Positions 1-10,276 of a stretch of 64,000 bases of DNA are shown in pieces. The notes under the pieces are model-generated. The model was not told the DNA's origin and ran no database searches. It worked only from the letters and a program-made list of their open reading frames with translations. Location: positions 72,685,387 to 72,749,386 of the forward strand of contig CM057225.1 of NCBI GenBank assembly GCA_029891385.1, written 5' to 3'. The first letter of the stretch is position 1, and every line of letters begins with the position of its first letter. This DNA comes from Erythroxylum novogranatense (lineage: Eukaryota; Streptophyta; Magnoliopsida; Malpighiales; Erythroxylaceae). The translations under genes were made by a program, and so were the position numbers.

Positions 1-1473
1 TGGAAGCCGAGATGCTCCCCTAATCACAGGATCAAAGGACTCTATCTCCTGGATGTCTGGATTGCAATCAACCAACCGAGGGATTTCATCTGGCTTTGAT
101 TGTTCAATCATCAAAGAATCCGTAGAAGCTTCAAAATTCTCAGCCAAAGGGCACTCATAATCCACCTTGGCATTCAGATCTTTCAATGTCCCCAAGTCAT
201 TATCTGGTCTTTTATAGAGCCGATGGGACTGGCGAGAAGAGTAGCAAGCATTACCATATGACTTCTCATTCATCAGGGTGTTTAGTTGACCATCAGCCCA
301 CTGAAAAAAGGAACAAGCTCCATGACCCTGCATCAGAACTAGAAAACATTACTATATGAATTATAATTCACCAGGGCGTTTAATAGACCATCAGCCCACT
401 GAAAAAAGGAACAAGCTCCATGACCCTGCATCAGAACTAGAAAACATTGATGAGAAACAAGCAAAACACGTAAATTCATGTTCTGGAAAACCTAAGATCA
501 GGACTTAGAATGCATTCTAATCTCGGTTGTATCATATTTCAACATGCTAAACTTCTGGGTTGGAAATGGATCGAGGTTCATAGTTAAAGAGGTATACGAA
601 CTCCTTAATTTCAGTCACTGTGAAGTAACACAGGATGGACAAATAATTGTTACAAACTAAACGCAGGAACACGAAGAAAGAGAAAAAAAGGAGTGGCCAA
701 ATAGCGAGATTGCAGCTTTAACCAGGGATAAAGGCAGAAAAATTCGTGAAACAAGAAAATCTGGAGTCATCGGCTATCAAAATGCTCAATCCAAGTTAGT
801 CATCACAACTGGTAATTGACAGCATATATCCACTATTCGTGAAGTGTTTCTAGAGCAGTATTAACTATTAAGTTAAAAGTAAAAGACATCCAACACAGAG
901 TAGAGAAATGACACATGTACATCGTAAGTGACATTAACACAAATGTAAAGGAAAAGATCTTAACTATCGCACCAATAACAAAACCCCAACTCAACACCGA
1001 AGAGGCAAAACAGGATAATCAAGGTAAAGAAGTGAAAATAATGTTGTTTCTAACCTCACCTTCTTAATGCGGCATGAAAAGTACCAACGAGACTTATCGG
1101 AATCTCTGGAAAGACTACAGATACCAGCAGCACAAGGACAATGTGGAGCCCTAAATCCAGCAACTTCGTCACACCATTTGAAGAAGCTCTTACCACCTTT
1201 CTGCCAGAAATGAAAAAAAATGGAAACCATCATCATCATCATACCCCGAAGTCCCACGATGAAGCAAGCAGGGTCTGGGGGGACCAACATGCCAAATCCA
1301 TTAATTAACAACATGACAAAAAAGCGAGAAAATACAAGAAAGAAACTAACGGATCGTTGATTGGACGGACAGCAAAAGAACTTTCTGTTAGGGTTCTTCT
1401 CGGTCTTAGAGGTCCAAACAGAGCAGATACCACCACCGCATGGGCAGCGAATCACCGGCAACTCAGACTCCAT
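1..1473 (-). CDS. Tandem GRF-type zinc finger protein, 5' part (three exons seen; runs off left edge)
   Basis: Read on the minus strand as exons 1473-1351, 1200-1060 and 327 to beyond position 1. All junctions are GT/AG and phase 0, and all 109 codons of the last visible exon are open. The deduced start MESELPVIRCPCGGGICSVW leads into two GRF-like zinc fingers. Finger 1 (about residues 10-55) begins CPCGGGICSVWTS and ends after splicing in FFKWCDEV. Finger 2 (about 60-100) begins CPCAAGICSL and is completed by exon 3 with CSFFQWAD. The tail is acidic and has no recognised domain. GRF fingers (CxCG...F..C...C.FF.W.D) are known nucleic-acid-binding modules in topoisomerase 3, APE2 and similar proteins; a DNA- or RNA-binding role here is inference. 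ATG codons upstream in frame (for example at 1530) are possible starts; 1473 was chosen because it lies just before the first finger. Exon 3 has a partial upstream duplicate (see repeat). Confidence 0.72.
270..448 (-). repeat. 98-bp-offset tandem duplication covering the exon 3 acceptor and start of exon 3
   Basis: Positions 270-350 and 368-448 are copies of one another at an offset of 98 bp. About 60 bases are identical, from ACCATCAGCCCACTG through GAAAACATT, and the remainder is diverged (TCATCAGGGTG against TCACCAGGGCG). In gene sense each copy carries the same acceptor (TTCTAGTTCTGATGCAG) and the same exon start encoding GHGACSFFQWADG. From the upstream acceptor (exon start 425) the frame meets TAG at 341-339 after 28 codons. 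From the downstream acceptor (exon start 327) it stays open to the window edge. Confidence 0.85.
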
Positions 1474-3444
1474 TACACTCATCATTGTACTTACTGTTTT
1501 TTTTTCCCCTTCTTTATCAACTATCATCATCCTTTTTTCATCTTCACGGGCTAAAAAAGATTCTCTGATGACTTTTCTCTGTGCGGTGAGACGCTGATAG
1601 CTTGACAGGATGGAAAAAGGCCGGACCCAAATCCGACGTGGTCAATCTTTACAGCTGATCAAGAGACTTCTCCTTTTCTTTCCAATAAATAATTCTTTAA
1701 TTATTAATTATTGAGTGGTGTGACTACGAGGAATAAAAATTGAGAGGCCTCTAATTTTATTGTTATTTTTATTTTAAAATAAAATAAAAATATGTTCAGT
1801 TAATAATATTAATTTAATTACTAATAATTAAATACTAAATAAAATTTTAGATAAATTAAAATATTTATTTTATATAAAAATAAATAATTATATAAAAATT
1901 TAAACAATTTATTTTAAAATATTATTTAGCGATTAATACACATTTTAATTATTGAAACAAAATGTATTATTTTTAATTAAATATTTGATATATTAAAATT
2001 TTATTTTATAAATTATCACTTTAAAATTTTTAATTTATTTATTATCATATATTTTAAATTTAAAATATAATTATTAAATAATTATGAAACTTAAAAATAA
2101 TTTTATTTTCAATTAATTATAAATTAAATTAAGGCTCAAATTAAAATTAAGGTTCAAATTTATCAAACTTGCTTGGCCTATTGTTATTTTACAGGTAGCT
2201 TAGGTTAGCGAGGGTATAAACTCTTTGAAAGAAAATTAGTCTTATAGAAACAAAAGTTGGAAGTTAAAGGCTTATAAAAGTTACGAACGACACAAAAAGA
2301 CATAATCAACCTTAACTTTGGGGGAGCAATGAGTGATGTGAGAGCGATGAGTGACGAGAGCAAGCGTGAATGAAACACACACGAGTGTCTGACGAAACAT
2401 CTTGAGCGTGAGCATAAGTGAAACATCGTGAGCCAGCGAACACCGTGAAAGGGACGAGAGCAAGTGTAGCACTGTGTAATCCACATTCACTGTAGATTAA
2501 TTCCTCTTTTGGTTCTCTACTGTTACTTTTACTTCCTCTTCCTCAAAGCTCCTTCTTTCACGCCTCTATTCTATCTTCTTTGAATGTTTGGTTTGCTTCA
2601 CTTTGTTTATTCTTCAACTGTGTTTTCTTTTGTTCGTAAGCCTTATGGTCCGTTGTAGGGTGACACAAAGAATTACACACGAAAACTATGACCTTTGTCT
2701 ATTAACCCTCACAAGATTAACGCTTCTTCCTCTAAACCACTCACTGGTTGAAGGCATCGACTCACTAAAGTCGAATTAAGTGTGATCACCACGTAAATTG
2801 CTCCAGGTTATCGGAGACTTACACCCCTCAACGCCATCACTTGGCTACACGGTCTTCTTCGCTTCACGCCTCTTAGAATCCTACTTCACTCACACTCTTC
2901 TCTTCATTCTCCGTTAAACCCGACTCAAGGCGTGAGAATTTAGAAGCTTAACGTGTTTTAAGATCATCATAAATGTTCGATACACAAGATCCTTATACAA
3001 GGCAAGTGTAGAGCATACTAATCTCTGCAATCTTTTCACTCAAGGGATTCAAAGAAGAAACACTATTTTTGTGAAGAAAAACTCTTCATTTTCATATATC
3101 TTGAAAGCGTTTAAAGTCTTTACAATCTAAACAACATATATCCTACAAACTAAGATGAGGCTTGCTTAAATAAGCAAAGCGAAGGACATAAACGCAAAAT
3201 ATCATAGAGACAAAATAATACAACTTTAAAAAAAGTAAAGCTAACCTTATCACTAAGGCATCTACTTTACACCTTTCACCTAATTTTGCACCGAAAGTGA
3301 ATAACTTTAACAAAAGTCTAAAAGCAAACAATGGTAAAAGTACAACTTTACAAAAAGGTGAAAAAGAAAGATGATAAGAGGGAATCTTTATGATGTTGAA
3401 GTGACTCGTGGAACCCATCTATCATCATAGTTGTTGTCTCTTTG
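1474..3444. other. AT-rich spacer, no gene recognised
   Basis: The first 150 bases probably hold the 5' UTR and promoter of the GRF gene, transcribed leftwards. From about 1690 to 2160 the sequence is extremely AT-rich with short direct repeats of the AAATTAAAATTAAGG kind. From 2200 to 3440 I see only short frames in all directions and no recognisable protein, RNA or transposon end. Confidence 0.5.
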
Positions 3445-3468
3445 CTTACTTTACATATGTAAAGTAAG
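3445..3468. repeat. 24-bp perfect palindrome
   Basis: The half-site CTTACTTTACAT is followed directly by its reverse complement with no spacer. It lies in spacer DNA about 90 bp upstream of a gypsy-like ORF fragment. Confidence 0.85.
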
Positions 3469-3534
3469 GTCTTCTGTCTTCTTCTCACAATAATGGATCC
3501 ACAGTATCCAAAGCTAATGATAACGTTTTGGTGA

Positions 3535-3801
3535 ATGCCAACTTTGAAGATTAGATGGAGAATCTGTGATGTAAGCGGGACCATGGACAATCAAGCAAGT
3601 ACAGGCAGAGAGCTAGTCATACCAGAATGGGTCACGACCAAAGCTAGGACCAAGAGATTTAAAGAGGCTCTTTGTACGCATGTGGGCTTTTATATTCAGA
3701 AGATGGCGAACTCCGAGCCTATTGGAGGAAAGTTTAATGGAATTGAGCCCAAACTAGTTCATTTAACTCAAATCCTTGGACAAGATACACTTGGAGTTTG
3801 A
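3535..3801 (+). pseudogene. Gypsy polyprotein C-terminal-like fragment
   Basis: An 88-codon open frame. Its middle (VTTKARTKRFKEAL) resembles the TRARAKRFKEAL segment found at the C-terminal end of many plant Ty3/gypsy polyproteins, and the sequence just downstream looks like an LTR. No upstream pol domain (RT, integrase) is visible, so this is a remnant. The alternative is a short frame that lies inside the LTR. Confidence 0.4.
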
Positions 3802-4200
3802 AGATCCACGAATCAGACCTATTTATTTATTTTTTGGACTTCACTTTATTTTGGGCTTCCATGTATTTTTAAGCCCAACCCTTTATTATTTGACCTAGGT
3901 ATAAATAGTTATGTTTTAGGATTTTAGAGTCCCTAAGATGATTGTTTTGAGGTCGTCGGCTTAGAGAGGACATTATTCTCTTGTTCTTGTTACTTTCCGA
4001 ATCATCTTTCACTTATCAATTGTTTTTCTCAATTGTGGCGTGTTGATTGTTCGTTTATTGGTTTTATTTTGATCATCGAGATTGCTCGGAACAAGTTTCC
4101 GAGAGGTGTCGTAGAAATCAAACCTTGCGTATCCTTTATTTTCGTGTTTGTTCAATTCCAAATCATCACCTCGACGTCAAGTATTCCGCTGTGCGCATCA
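3802..4200 (+). mobile_element. Gypsy-type LTR remnant with TATA box (5' boundary uncertain)
   Basis: It contains a TATA box (TATAAATAG, about 3899-3907) and a transcript-like R/U5 region, and ends in GCATCA directly before a primer-binding-site-like sequence. The left edge cannot be fixed: a TGATG that would pair with the terminal CATCA occurs at 3567, so the LTR may start there and include the ORF fragment. Confidence 0.45.
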
Positions 4201-4204
4201 ATTT

Positions 4205-4218
4205 TGGTATTAGAGCCC
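4205..4218 (+). other. Primer binding site-like sequence (tRNA-Met type)
   Basis: TGGTATTAGAGCCC differs by one base from the plant consensus TGGTATCAGAGCC and follows the LTR end after a four-base spacer. Confidence 0.5.
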
Positions 4219-4569
4219 TGGGTTTGGAGGTCCATCAAAATTTTAAGAAACCGCCGCCTATCGCCATCCAACTATCGTCAGATCTTTCTTTCAGGTGTGA
4301 ATTAACTTTTGGTATAGGATTTCAATTTTCCTTACTGTTGTTTTAGTTAGGGTTTTCAGTATTTGTTGAAAAAAAAAACTTTCAGTTTAGTTTCAAAAAA
4401 AAAGGCCATAAAAAAAACGAAAAAAAAATCTGGAAAAGGAGTGAGAGTCGTCCCCAAAAGAAGGAGGGGAGAGGAAAAAAAAGTCAGAAAAAAAAAGTCA
4501 GCAGAAAAAAAAATCAACAGAAAAAAAATTCACTTCATGTTTTCTGTTCAAGTTTGGAAGGGGAGACAT
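4219..4569 (+). other. Leader-like, A-rich stretch with no gene
   Basis: This follows the primer-site-like sequence. Bases 4366-4535 hold short repeats of runs of 7-9 A separated by GTCAG, CAGC or TCAAC. The lysine-rich frame here is a product of the A runs and I do not treat it as a gene. Confidence 0.4.
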
Positions 4570-4955
4570 CTCATAGTGATCCATGCCATAAAAGTGTGTG
4601 CCTTTTACATACGACTAAATTAGAATATGTATCTACAGTGGAAGCGTATAAGGAGATGTTTTTGGTTAAAAAGGTTCTTTCAAGAGTTAGATGTGAAGTA
4701 AGAAGACAATGTAGTATTTTGTGAAAGTTAAAGTGCTATTGACTTGAGAAAAAAAAACTATGTATCATTCTCGTACAAAGCACAGACGTCATATATCATT
4801 AATTGAGGTATGTGATAGAAGAGCAACAATTAATGTTGAAGATGGTTTATACGAATTTGAATGGTGCTAATATGTTGACTAAGGTGGTTCCTAGAAATAA
4901 TCATGAGCTTTGTAGTAAACTTGCCAAGATGTATCTCAAGTAGATGATGGAGAAT
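4570..4955 (+). pseudogene. Copia RNase H C-terminal remnant
   Basis: Read with frameshifts, the plus strand matches the end of copia pol: a TTKLEYVSTVEAYKEMF stretch (compare the TTEAEYVAATEACKE motif), then a decayed SAIDL...YHSRTKHI-like segment with an in-frame stop, then NGANMLTKVVPRNNHELCSK before a stop at about 4952. It belongs to the same strand and lineage as the remnant at 5798-6395, but has a different 3' LTR. Confidence 0.7.
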
Positions 4956-4992
4956 AATGTGTCTTCCCTTTATTTAAACTAGATGGGGAGAT

Positions 4993-5735
4993 TGTTGAGA
5001 ATTCAGCCCTATTTTTGAGACTTTTAATGATTGTAGACATCTTTATAGTTCATGGGAATGATGAACTAGTGAAGACAAGATAGATAAAGCTCTTCTGAGG
5101 AAATACACGGTCGTGCAGAGTGCTACACACCTGTGTCTTAACCTACACAGCTGTGTGGATCAACCATATAAGTCTCTGGAAATGTGTGAAGGAATGAGTG
5201 AAAAATGAAAACATACACAGTCATGTACAGGATCGTCTAAAGATACTTGACTATATGTGGAAACTGTGTAACTCTCTTTATCCATGTACAAATATGAGTG
5301 AGGCAATGCTAAAGATACACGATCATTTACACAATGGTGCATAAAAACCTATTTTATGATATAAAAGAGAAAAATACGCAAGTTTTTGGAGATAGTGTAA
5401 TCATAATGTCCAAAAGAAAGGAAAAACATAGAGAGGGCAAATTTTGTTGTATTATCATCCTTGTTTGATTGTTTTTGGGATTGGTTTGAGTGTCTGTTGA
5501 TTGTGATATCAACTTTGGTTTCAATCCAAAAACTTTATGAGACAATTTATTGTTGTGGAGTGAGTGATCAACTTTTTGTAAGTCTTTATTAAGTTTAGTG
5601 AATTTGCTTGTCAAGTAATCCTATGATTTTGTCCTCTATACTGTAAGGTTTTTCACGTAAATCTTATTGTTTGTTTCATCATTAAGTTTCTTATACTCGT
5701 ATTGTTTTGCTAGTGTAAGTTAGGAGTTCTTTTTT
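4993..5735 (+). mobile_element. Copia 3' LTR-like sequence (right boundary uncertain)
   Basis: The preceding purine tract ACTAGATGGGGAGAT abuts TGTTGAGAATTCAGCCC, a typical copia PPT/LTR junction. The 3' part (about 5640-5720) reads as copia U5 (GGTTTTTCACGTAAATCTT...). The matching CA end was not found. The U3 part contains several near-palindromic ACAC..GTGT words. Confidence 0.5.
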
Positions 5736-5797
5736 GTCATTGATATTTGGTTGACCTTTTAGAGAGTTGTGCAACTGTCTCATAAAAACGGTACCAT

Positions 5798-6395
5798 ATG
5801 TTTGTGGAAGTTGTGACCAGGTTTATGTCAAATATAGGAAAAATGCATTGGAAAGCTATAAAATGGCTATTGAGGTACTTAAAGGGTACTCTAAGTATGA
5901 CACTTTGCTTTGGCAAAGGCAAAGTGAAACTAAAAGGGTACGCTAGTTTTAGTGAGGATTTCAACACTAATAAGAGTACTTTGGGATATACCTGCAATAT
6001 AAATGGTTTAATTATGAGTTGGATTTCTAAACTCCAGAAGTGTGTTTCCATGTCAATTATAGAGGTAGAGTATGTGGCTATCTTTGAAGTTAGCAAGGAA
6101 ATGGTTTAGTTGAAAAAAAATATAGAGGAGACAATTAAGAAGCAACATGACAACGTGTTTTCCAGTGACAGTTAGAGTGCTTTTACAACTTGTGAATAAT
6201 CCAATGTTCCATTTCAAAACTAAACATATACAATGTAGGTATCACTTCGCTCATAACTTGTTTGAAGAGGGAGTATTATGTTTGGAGAAGATTTTAAGTG
6301 CGGAGTAGACATGTTCAATAAATGTGTTGATATTAGAAAACTAAAATCATACAAGACCTTAGTTGGCCTTCATGGTTGATGATGGAAATTTTGTC
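5798..6395 (+). pseudogene. Copia RT/RNase H remnant
   Basis: The open part (to 6109) reads VTRFMSNIGKMHWKAIKWLL, then RYLKGT, a KSTLGY motif and a WISKLQKCVSMS segment. These match the copia RT-RNase H junction and RNase H core (HWKAVKW.LRYLKGT; KSTSGY; SWQSKLQKCVALSTTEAEY). After a stop, further homology runs through a KTKHIQCRYHF-like segment to about 6395. The family's first RNase H acidic residue is lost (YASFSED where the family has YTDSDMAGD). Confidence 0.8.
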
Positions 6396-6478
6396 ACGTT
6401 AGGTGCTCGAAAGTTGTTCAAGGTGTATGGGCAGGTTGTTGGTTTCTTGGTTTGAGCATCAGTTTTCAAGTGGGAGAT

Positions 6479-6683
6479 TGTTAGGATACAGAGCTTTGTA
6501 TTGTTAAGAGTTGTGTTTTATTTATAGCAAAAAATAATATGACATATGGAAAATTAGTATTTTTAGTCCAGGTAGGACTTTGTTTTCATATTCTATTGTA
6601 ATGATACGGAAGGTTTTCAAAATATAAGGAGTCTTAATATTTTTTCATTGTACATTATAGGACGAGAGATAAAATTTCTAACA
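6479..6683 (+). mobile_element. 205-bp copia LTR
   Basis: It begins TGTTAGGATACAG, ends AAATTTCTAACA, and so has matching TGTTAG/CTAACA ends. It directly follows the purine tract AAGTGGGAGAT downstream of the RNase H remnant at 5798-6395, and so is that element's 3' LTR. Confidence 0.75.
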
Positions 6684-7056
6684 CTAATGTGGATGTTGAC
6701 ACATCGCTAAACCACGTAATGATATTGTGTCCATTTTTTTCTTACAAAAATTCTATTACAAGGGGAATACCATCGAATAGGAGAAATATTAAAGCACAAA
6801 GCGATAGCTCTTCTTTTAAACTTTAGTAGTTCGACCAACTCCTTTTCTTATAATTTGCTGAATTTGGAATCATCGTTTGATTAATTTCTCATAGTTTGCC
6901 GTCTCGCCACATTAATGGTTTCATATACTACATCAGCGAACTCCAGGCCGTCTGGCCACATTAATATTTTATATTTGTGTATACAAGAACTCCAAAACTT
7001 CTTGTACTAATATTTTTAATTAAAATAAGCTCTCCCTCGGAAACTTAAACTCCATC
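6684..7056. other. Upstream region of the hexosaminidase gene
   Basis: 373 bases between the copia LTR and the TATA box. I recognise no other gene or repeat. Two imperfectly repeated words (GTCTCGCCACATTAATGGTTT and GTCTGGCCACATTAATATTTT, about 6901 and 6950) are the only internal structure seen. Confidence 0.5.
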
Positions 7057-7065
7057 TATAAATAA
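7057..7065 (+). promoter_or_regulatory. TATA box of the hexosaminidase gene
   Basis: TATAAATAA lies 66 bases before the ATG at 7131. A transcription start near 7090 would give a short leader of about 40 bases. Confidence 0.6.
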
Positions 7066-7130
7066 GCTTGGATCTGTAGAGGCACAAAAGTACAAACTCC
7101 AAAGGCGTTTTGACGTTAGGATCTGTAGTT

Positions 7131-10114
7131 ATGTGGTTAAGAACATTCGTAGCAGTCGCACCCATCGTCTTCCTCGTTTGCGTGCTTGACTCTTCGCCGT
7201 CAACGTCAGCTATCTCCATTGATAGCATCAATGTGTGGCCCAAGCCAAGAAACATGTCATGGCCTCACCCACTGGCCACTCGCCTCTCCACCCGCTTCCT
7301 CATCGTGGCCCCCGATCACCCCTACCTTGCCGCCGCCGTCTTCCGCTACTCCCGCCAAGTCCTTAATGAACACTACCACCCCCTCGTGCCTCCTGTCGTC
7401 AACATCTCCACGTCCTCCCCTCCCCTCAAGACCCTCGCCATATCCGTCGCCGACCTTGCCTCCTCTCTCCAACACGGCGTTGACGAGTCTTACATCCTCA
7501 CCATACCCAACTTCGGAGCCGTCGCCACACTGACTGCGGAGACCGTATGGGGAGCCATGAGAGGCTTGGAGACATTTTCTCAGCTTGTCTGGGCCAACCC
7601 TTCGCTTGTCCCACGTGGGCTTTATATCTGGGACTCCCCTTTGTTCGGACATCGTGGGTTGATGCTGGATACTTCTAGGAATTACTATGCTGTAGAGGAT
7701 ATTATGAGGACCATTGGAGCTATGAGTGCTAATAAGATGAATGTGTTTCATTGGCACATTACCGACTCTCATTCGTTTCCTTTGCTACTTCCTTCGGAAC
7801 CTGATCTTGCTGTTAAAGGGTCTTACGGGAGTAGTATGCAGTACTCGCCGGATGATGTTGCTAAGATTGTGAAGTTCGGTTTGGAACATGGTGTCAGAGT
7901 CCTGCCGGAAATCGATTCTCCTGGTTAGTTACTTACGCTTGTGATGGCTTAGATACTAACTACTAATAAGCGATTGGATCATCTGATTCTAAAGCCATGA
8001 GATTAATAATGGCGAACATGCGTGTGAGTGAAAAATGACTTGGAAGAGTAATGCCTCGTGGATTCCCCTAGATCCCATACTGCAGTCTGCAGGTGTATAT
8101 AAGGGTGTGGATTGTGAGGTCAGAACAGACACTTTTACATGTCTTTTAGATACATGGACTACTGGTCACTTAGTGTGCAAGTAATATTCATGAAACCATA
8201 AAGCAATGTTTGATTGCATCCTACCTGCAAAATTGTTCAGTTTGAAGTCCGTTCCCGTTGGTTTAGAGGGAGAAGCGGTTAGTGAAATATAACTTGGGAT
8301 GCAGGATAGTCATCTGTTTCTTTGATGCAACGTCACAAGATAGTCATCTGTTCCTTCTTGTCTTATTTTAGGTAGTAATAGCTTCCCTCCGGAAGCAACA
8401 ACATTATAAAAACTTGCTCAAGGTTTCCTGTTTTAAACATAATCAATTCTGTACACTCAGAAGACGCAGCATCGCTGATTGAAGTAACTTACAAATTCTT
8501 GTACCCTCCAGCTGTCCTCCTTTCTCCCTTTACTTCCCAGTAATTGACGAGTCTACTTTACGAACGGATGTCTTAGACTTTCTTTATTAAATAAAGTTTC
8601 TATCTTTCGAAAATTTTCAATTATGTTCAAGTCTTTTATGAGGAATGAAATACAGAATTAAGTTTTTTCATTGATTCAACTACTTATGTAATCTTATGAG
8701 TCAAAGATCAAAAGAATCATACTTTTGCGCTACAAGTAAAATTGTGGAATCAGAACTGATGATGGCCTAAAGAGGTATTTTAGTTTGGTAATGAGACCCT
8801 AGGCAATATGGCTTGGTAACATTATGGAGCAGGAGGTGACACCAAGACAACTACTCTATTGATAGGTAAGCTCACGTCTTATGGCTGTGGTAAGCTATGT
8901 AGGAGGACGTTACGAAAAGAATGCTTGAAATTGATCTGTATCTGCAATTTAGAGTCATAAGAGGGAGGAGAAAGATCAAACAGCTAATCTCTGATGAAGG
9001 AATTATGTCAACAGAGCCCTGGTTAAGATGATGGAATCAATCAATCTGTTCTACTTTCTTCTTGACTTTTATTAATGTTGCATCATTCTTACATTTGTTT
9101 TTTTAATGGTAGTAAGACTATGCGAATGGCCCGAGTTATAATACATGTGGCAAATTCTTTACAGGACACACAGGATCATGGGCTGCAGCCTACCCCGATA
9201 TTGTGGCATGTGCAAACATGTTCTGGTGGCCAGCTGGGAGTGATTGGTCTGACCGGCTTGCTTCTGAGCCAGGAACTGGGCACCTAAACCCCTTGAACCC
9301 GAAAACCTATCACATACTAAAAAATGTCATCAATGATATTGTCACCTTATTTCCTGAACCTTTTTACCATGGTGGTGCCGATGAGATCATACCAGGTTGT
9401 TGGAAGAGTGATCCTGATATTCAGTCATTTCTGTCGAACAATGGAACCCTTAGTCAGCTCCTTGAGATATTTGTCAAATCCACATTGCCTTACATTGTAT
9501 CTCTCAATCGCACAGTGGTTTACTGGGAAGACGTTTTGTTGGATGACAATGTTAAAGTGGATGCTGCAGTTCTTCCTCCTGAACATACTATCCTACAAAC
9601 ATGGAATAATGGATCAAAGAATACAAAACTGATTGTGTCATCTGGTTACCGGACCATTGTCTCTTCCTCTGAATTCTATTATCTGGATTGTGGGCATGGT
9701 GACTTTCTTGGAAATGACAGTCAGTATGATCAATCATCACCAAGAAGTCGCGATAAAGACAATGGCGGATCATGGTGTGGACCCTTCAAAACCTGGCAAA
9801 CCATATATAATTATGACATCACATATGGCCTGACTGAAGAGGAGGCCAGATTGGTGCTAGGGGGTGAGGTGGCACTGTGGTCAGAGCAAGCAGATCCAAC
9901 AGTTCTTGATCAGCGGATATGGCCAAGAACATCTGCAATGGCCGAGACCTTGTGGTCTGGAAATAGGGATGAGAAAGGGATGAAGAGATATGCGGAGGCC
10001 ACAGATCGTCTGAATGAATGGAGATACAGAATGGTGGGTAGAGGAATAAGGGCTGAACCTCTTCAACCACTTTGGTGCATCAGGAATCCAGGCATGTGCA
10101 ATACATTTGCTTAG
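7131..10114 (+). CDS. HEXO2: Beta-N-acetylhexosaminidase, HEXO2 type (GH20), two exons
   Basis: Exons 7131-7923 and 9165-10114 are joined across a 1241-base intron (donor G|GTTAGT, acceptor TTCTTTACAG|G, phase 1) and encode 580 residues, the length expected for plant HEXO2. A hydrophobic signal sequence (residues 1-20) is followed by the GH20 N-terminal domain (about 33-165) and the catalytic barrel (about 176-550). Diagnostic motifs are [11 protein letters not shown] at 176, [11 protein letters not shown] at 206, PEIDSPGHTG spanning the splice site, and HGGADEI with the catalytic Asp337-Glu338 pair. Several N-glycosylation sequons (NMS, NIS, NGT, NRT, NGS, NDS) fit a secreted or cell-surface enzyme. 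The known family activity is removal of terminal beta-GlcNAc/GalNAc from N-glycans. An in-frame TTG at 7110 is not needed, because ATG 7131 starts directly at the signal peptide. The 5' half of exon 1 is much more GC-rich than the surroundings. No defect is seen. Confidence 0.93.
7924..9164 (+). other. Single intron of the hexosaminidase gene
   Basis: 1241 bases, AT-rich, GT...AG. I see no coding sequence, transposon end or RNA gene in it. Confidence 0.85.
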
Positions 10115-10265
10115 TGCACGGTCAGCTTGGAAGTGGTTAAAGAAAGCTGTTGTTTTGAAGGTTTTAAAAAAGAAATAGATGTGTGATGACTTTGTGATTT
10201 GATTTACCATGTGATTCTCAGAGGTAATGAGAAGACTAGTAACTTTGAATACAGTTAAAAAATGC

Positions 10266-10276
10266 AATAATAAAAA
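10266..10276 (+). terminator. Possible polyadenylation signal region of the hexosaminidase gene
   Basis: AATAATAAAAA lies about 150 bases after the stop codon, within the usual range for plant 3' UTRs. It is a weak, AT-rich signal. Confidence 0.35.

Noticed and set aside
1357..1597. Two short plus-strand frames opposite the GRF gene
   Set aside because: They are complements of the spliced minus-strand exon and its 5' UTR, with no protein motif.
2205..2490. Two overlapping minus-strand frames (93 and 69 codons)
   Set aside because: No start context, domain or conserved motif; Ser/Leu-rich composition as expected of chance frames.
4363..4623. Lysine-rich 86-codon frame
   Set aside because: Produced by runs of A in leader-like DNA; the end overlaps the copia RNase H remnant in another frame.
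7257..7772. Long antisense open frame (171 codons) across HEXO2 exon 1
   Set aside because: It mirrors the GC-rich coding frame; its composition (Gly/Asp/Val-rich) is the complement of HEXO2 codons and it has no recognisable domain.
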